The notes under the pieces were generated by a model. That model saw only the letters and a program-made list of their open reading frames with translations. It was not told where the DNA came from and searched no databases. 64,000 bases of DNA from Thiorhodovibrio frisius (GTDB lineage Bacteria; Pseudomonadota; Gammaproteobacteria; Chromatiales; Chromatiaceae): contig NZ_CP121471.1 in assembly GCF_033954835.1 (NCBI RefSeq), forward strand, positions 4,396,501 through 4,460,500. Reading direction: 5' to 3'. Below, piece by piece: positions 61,997 through 64,000 of the stretch (position 1 is its first letter; each line of letters opens with the position of its first letter). The position numbers were made by a program, and so were the translations under genes.

Positions 61997-62061
61997 CGGT
62001 TAGGGTCCTCCTGTTGCCGAGGGCACCTGCAAGGATTCAGTCCACCGATTCAGCAGCCTGT

Positions 62062-62460
62062 TCAGTCGGTGGGATCGCGCTCAACCAGCATGGCCTGCAA
62101 TTCGAGATCAAGCCGCGAATCGTCGTCCAGATTCACCTCGACCAACCGCCGCAGTTGCGCCACGCTGTCCAAGTCCATTTCCAGCACATGGACACCAATC
62201 TGTCCGGCGTCCAGGTGCCTGACTTCGCCTTTGACCTGAATGCGCATACTACCCTGCTCATCGAGCACCACAGACAGATCGACCAGTTGCCCAAGCACCG
62301 GTTGCCAACTCTCACAGGCATCCAGCAGCAGACCGCGCAGCGAAATATCGACCAGCCGGCACTGGGTCTCCTGATCCATCGCCTCAACCCGCACCTCGCG
62401 GTCGAGGCCGATACGCTGGAAGCGCCGGCGATTGCCGTCTGTGTCAGTGGCTGAACTCAT
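62062..62460 (-). CDS. PilZ-domain protein (c-di-GMP effector)
   Basis: 132 residues from the ATG at 62460. The c-di-GMP binding motifs are present: RRRFQRIGL (RxxxR type) at about 12-20 and VDISLRGLLL (D/NxSxxG) near residue 40, followed by a PilZ beta-barrel (VDLSVVLDEQGSMRIQVKGEV and IGVHVLEMDLDSVAQLRRLVE). A single-domain PilZ protein of this size usually acts by protein-protein contact. A 10-bp duplication (CTGAACTCAT) surrounds the start codon and would permit a longer start, which I consider less likely. Confidence 0.87.
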   Translation of the reverse strand: MSSATDTDGNRRRFQRIGLDREVRVEAMDQETQCRLVDISLRGLLLDACESWQPVLGQLVDLSVVLDEQGSMRIQVKGEVRHLDAGQIGVHVLEMDLDSVAQLRRLVEVNLDDDSRLDLELQAMLVERDPTD

Positions 62461-62542
62461 CTGGCTGAACTCATTTGATAGGCACCGCCCACACCAACAG
62501 GTTGCGCGCATTGCGCCCTCTGAGGCACGGAACCTTTAGCCC

Positions 62543-62584
62543 GCCTAACGCTCATGGTCCCGACCACCCCGGATAATGCATCCG
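62543..62584 (-). repeat. Short dispersed repeat, copy F
   Basis: On the minus strand ATTATCCGGGGTGGTCGGG then ACCATGAGCGTTAGG; the best-preserved copy. It lies between the PilZ gene and the second XRE gene, about 20 bp from the XRE stop codon. Confidence 0.8.
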
Positions 62585-62604
62585 TGTGATTCGCAGTAAA
62601 AATA

Positions 62605-62946
62605 TCACCCGTTCTTGGCTTCTTCGGCCGCTTCGAGCACCCGCAGGCGCCCGGTTGGGTCGGCAGCGCGGAAATTGCCAATCAGACGCTGTTCCTCCGG
62701 GGACAACTCGGGTGCCGAGTCATCCAGGCACAGCAAATACACTGGTGACACTGTACCTAGCGCCTGCGTCAGGGTCTGCGCCTGTTCGATGCCCATTCGG
62801 CGAATACCCTGCTCGTAATTGCTGATGCGGGACTTTGACAGCTCGTTACCCGTCCTCTCCGACAACTGCGCCAGGCTCAGGCCCTGCGCTTGGCGCGCCT
62901 CTCTCAACCGTTGGCCGATCGCGTCATTCAACTCTTTTGTATTCAT
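62605..62946 (-). CDS. XRE-family HTH transcriptional regulator (paralogue 2)
   Basis: 113 residues from the ATG at 62946 (MNTKELNDAIGQRLREARQAQG). HTH at about 10-65 and a helical C-terminus with YLLCLDDSAPELSPEEQRLIGNF. It shares the identical string SKSRISNYEQGIRRMG and the YLLCLDD segment with the regulator at 23704-24084. An upstream extension through the inverted-repeat element exists but is not genuine. Its upstream region has an AT-rich TATATATAT stretch near 62975, and lacks the 33-bp palindrome seen at paralogue 1. Confidence 0.87.
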   Translation of the reverse strand: MNTKELNDAIGQRLREARQAQGLSLAQLSERTGNELSKSRISNYEQGIRRMGIEQAQTLTQALGTVSPVYLLCLDDSAPELSPEEQRLIGNFRAADPTGRLRVLEAAEEAKNG

Positions 62947-63007
62947 GATAAATCGCCATCTCGAAACAAAAATCCATATATATACCCAAACCCTATGGCA
63001 TTTCGGC

Positions 63008-63136
63008 TCGGTTTGGGCTGGGTGACGGCCACGAAAAACGCCGTGAATACCTCCCCCTTTGCATCCAGGGAGGCTTCCCGGCGGCACCCTTGCCGCCGGG
63101 AGACCCCGCGTCCGTCACCCGACCCAAAACCGCAAA
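63008..63136. repeat. About 125-bp inverted-repeat element, copy 2
   Basis: Homologue of the element at 44960-45075: left arm GGTTTGGGCTGGGTGACGG, right arm ending CGTCACCCGACCCAAAACC, core with ACGCCGTGAAT, GGAGGCTTC and the inner hairpin GGCGGCA/TGCCGCC. It lies directly upstream of the second XRE gene. Confidence 0.8.
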
Positions 63137-63479
63137 CCAATTTCCCATTGCTTATAGAAGCAAGATCCATGGCCGATGCACAGGCCACCGCGCCATACAA
63201 GCATCGGCAGCTCGGCACATGCCAGACAAGGAATTCGCACCATGCGCTCGTACTATGCCTGCCAGCGCCATCAGTAGCAAGGCAGTCTGTACAGTGTTTG
63301 AGTACCGCCCGCGCACTTCAGTGCGGCATTGAACCCTTGCTCGCTAGTCTGGCACAAAGATCGCAACACTTGATCAGTGCCGCCTTGCCCCCACACTGCG
63401 CGCCACCGGCTCTCGCCCTTCTGTAAAAAGGCAAACCGGGATCCTGCCTCATCCGCGATGAGACTGTCCGCCAATCGCC
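63137..63479. other. Intergenic region between the repeat element and ilvC
   Basis: About 340 bp downstream of ilvC with no recognisable gene or RNA. A small open frame on the plus strand has no family features. Confidence 0.5.

Positions 63480-64000
<521 letters not shown>

Noticed and set aside
62947-63087. N-terminal extension of the second XRE gene
   Set aside because: It translates the inverted-repeat element; the same artefact appears upstream of the DUF1848 gene.

Overview
The window is chromosomal DNA of a GC-rich anoxygenic phototroph, most likely a purple sulfur bacterium (Gammaproteobacteria, Chromatiaceae-like). The basis is a bacteriochlorophyll / reaction-centre H block (bchH-bchL-bchM-lhaA-puhA-puhB-puhC-puhE-hemN-bchJ) embedded among typical gammaproteobacterial housekeeping genes (ileS-lspA, ubiE-ubiJ-ubiB, tatABC, hda, gmhA-hldE, polA, ilvC). 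The species assignment is inference.

Layout. 1-4.3 kb (+): 3' part of ileS, lspA, rimK and a succinylglutamate desuccinylase-like zinc hydrolase. 4.4-18.6 kb (-): a long block read from a sigma70-like promoter near 18.9 kb through the photosynthesis genes and ending with a four-PAS hybrid histidine kinase. The lhaA gene in this block is reduced to about one third of its length by an apparently in-frame internal deletion. 19.4-24.1 kb (+): rimB-like protease, hisA-hisE (hisF and hisI missing), tatABC with an extended TatC, and a small XRE regulator preceded by a 33-bp near-perfect palindrome. 24.4-30.8 kb (+): lytic transglycosylase, dcd, a GT39-like membrane glycosyltransferase and a GH17-GT2 beta-glucan synthase fusion, overlapping tail-to-tail with lgt (-). 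31.8-35.0 kb (+): L,D-transpeptidase, phoU, xthA, an epimerase. 35.1-47.1 kb (-): ubiEJB, a large UvrD-like helicase with ankyrin repeats lodged between ubiE and a DUF971 gene, an MBL-fold hydrolase, a ParA ATPase with a small disordered partner, a DUF1848 protein and rep helicase. 47.3-49.6 kb (+): a patatin/Omp85-type outer-membrane protein. 49.6-54.8 kb (-): hda, wrbA, hldE, gmhA and an MscS channel with a cyclic-nucleotide-binding domain. 55.0-58.7 kb (+): polA and an alpha/beta hydrolase. 58.7-64 kb (-): an Arg-rich protein, ttcA-like, a phosphoesterase, a quinone oxidoreductase, a PilZ protein, a second XRE regulator and the 3' part of ilvC.

Two dispersed repeat families run through the window: a short REP-like element (core GGGGTGGTCGGGACCATG, six clear copies, two of them running into the 3' ends of genes) and a roughly 120-bp inverted-repeat element (two copies, upstream of the DUF1848 gene and of the second XRE gene). 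I found no rRNA or tRNA genes, no CRISPR array and no transposase.

The most promising observations are the internally deleted lhaA, the ParA plus McdB-like pair, the helicase-ankyrin protein interrupting the DUF971-ubiE neighbourhood, TatC carrying a FimV C-terminal-like tail, and the two paralogous XRE regulators with a striking operator-like palindrome in front of one of them.
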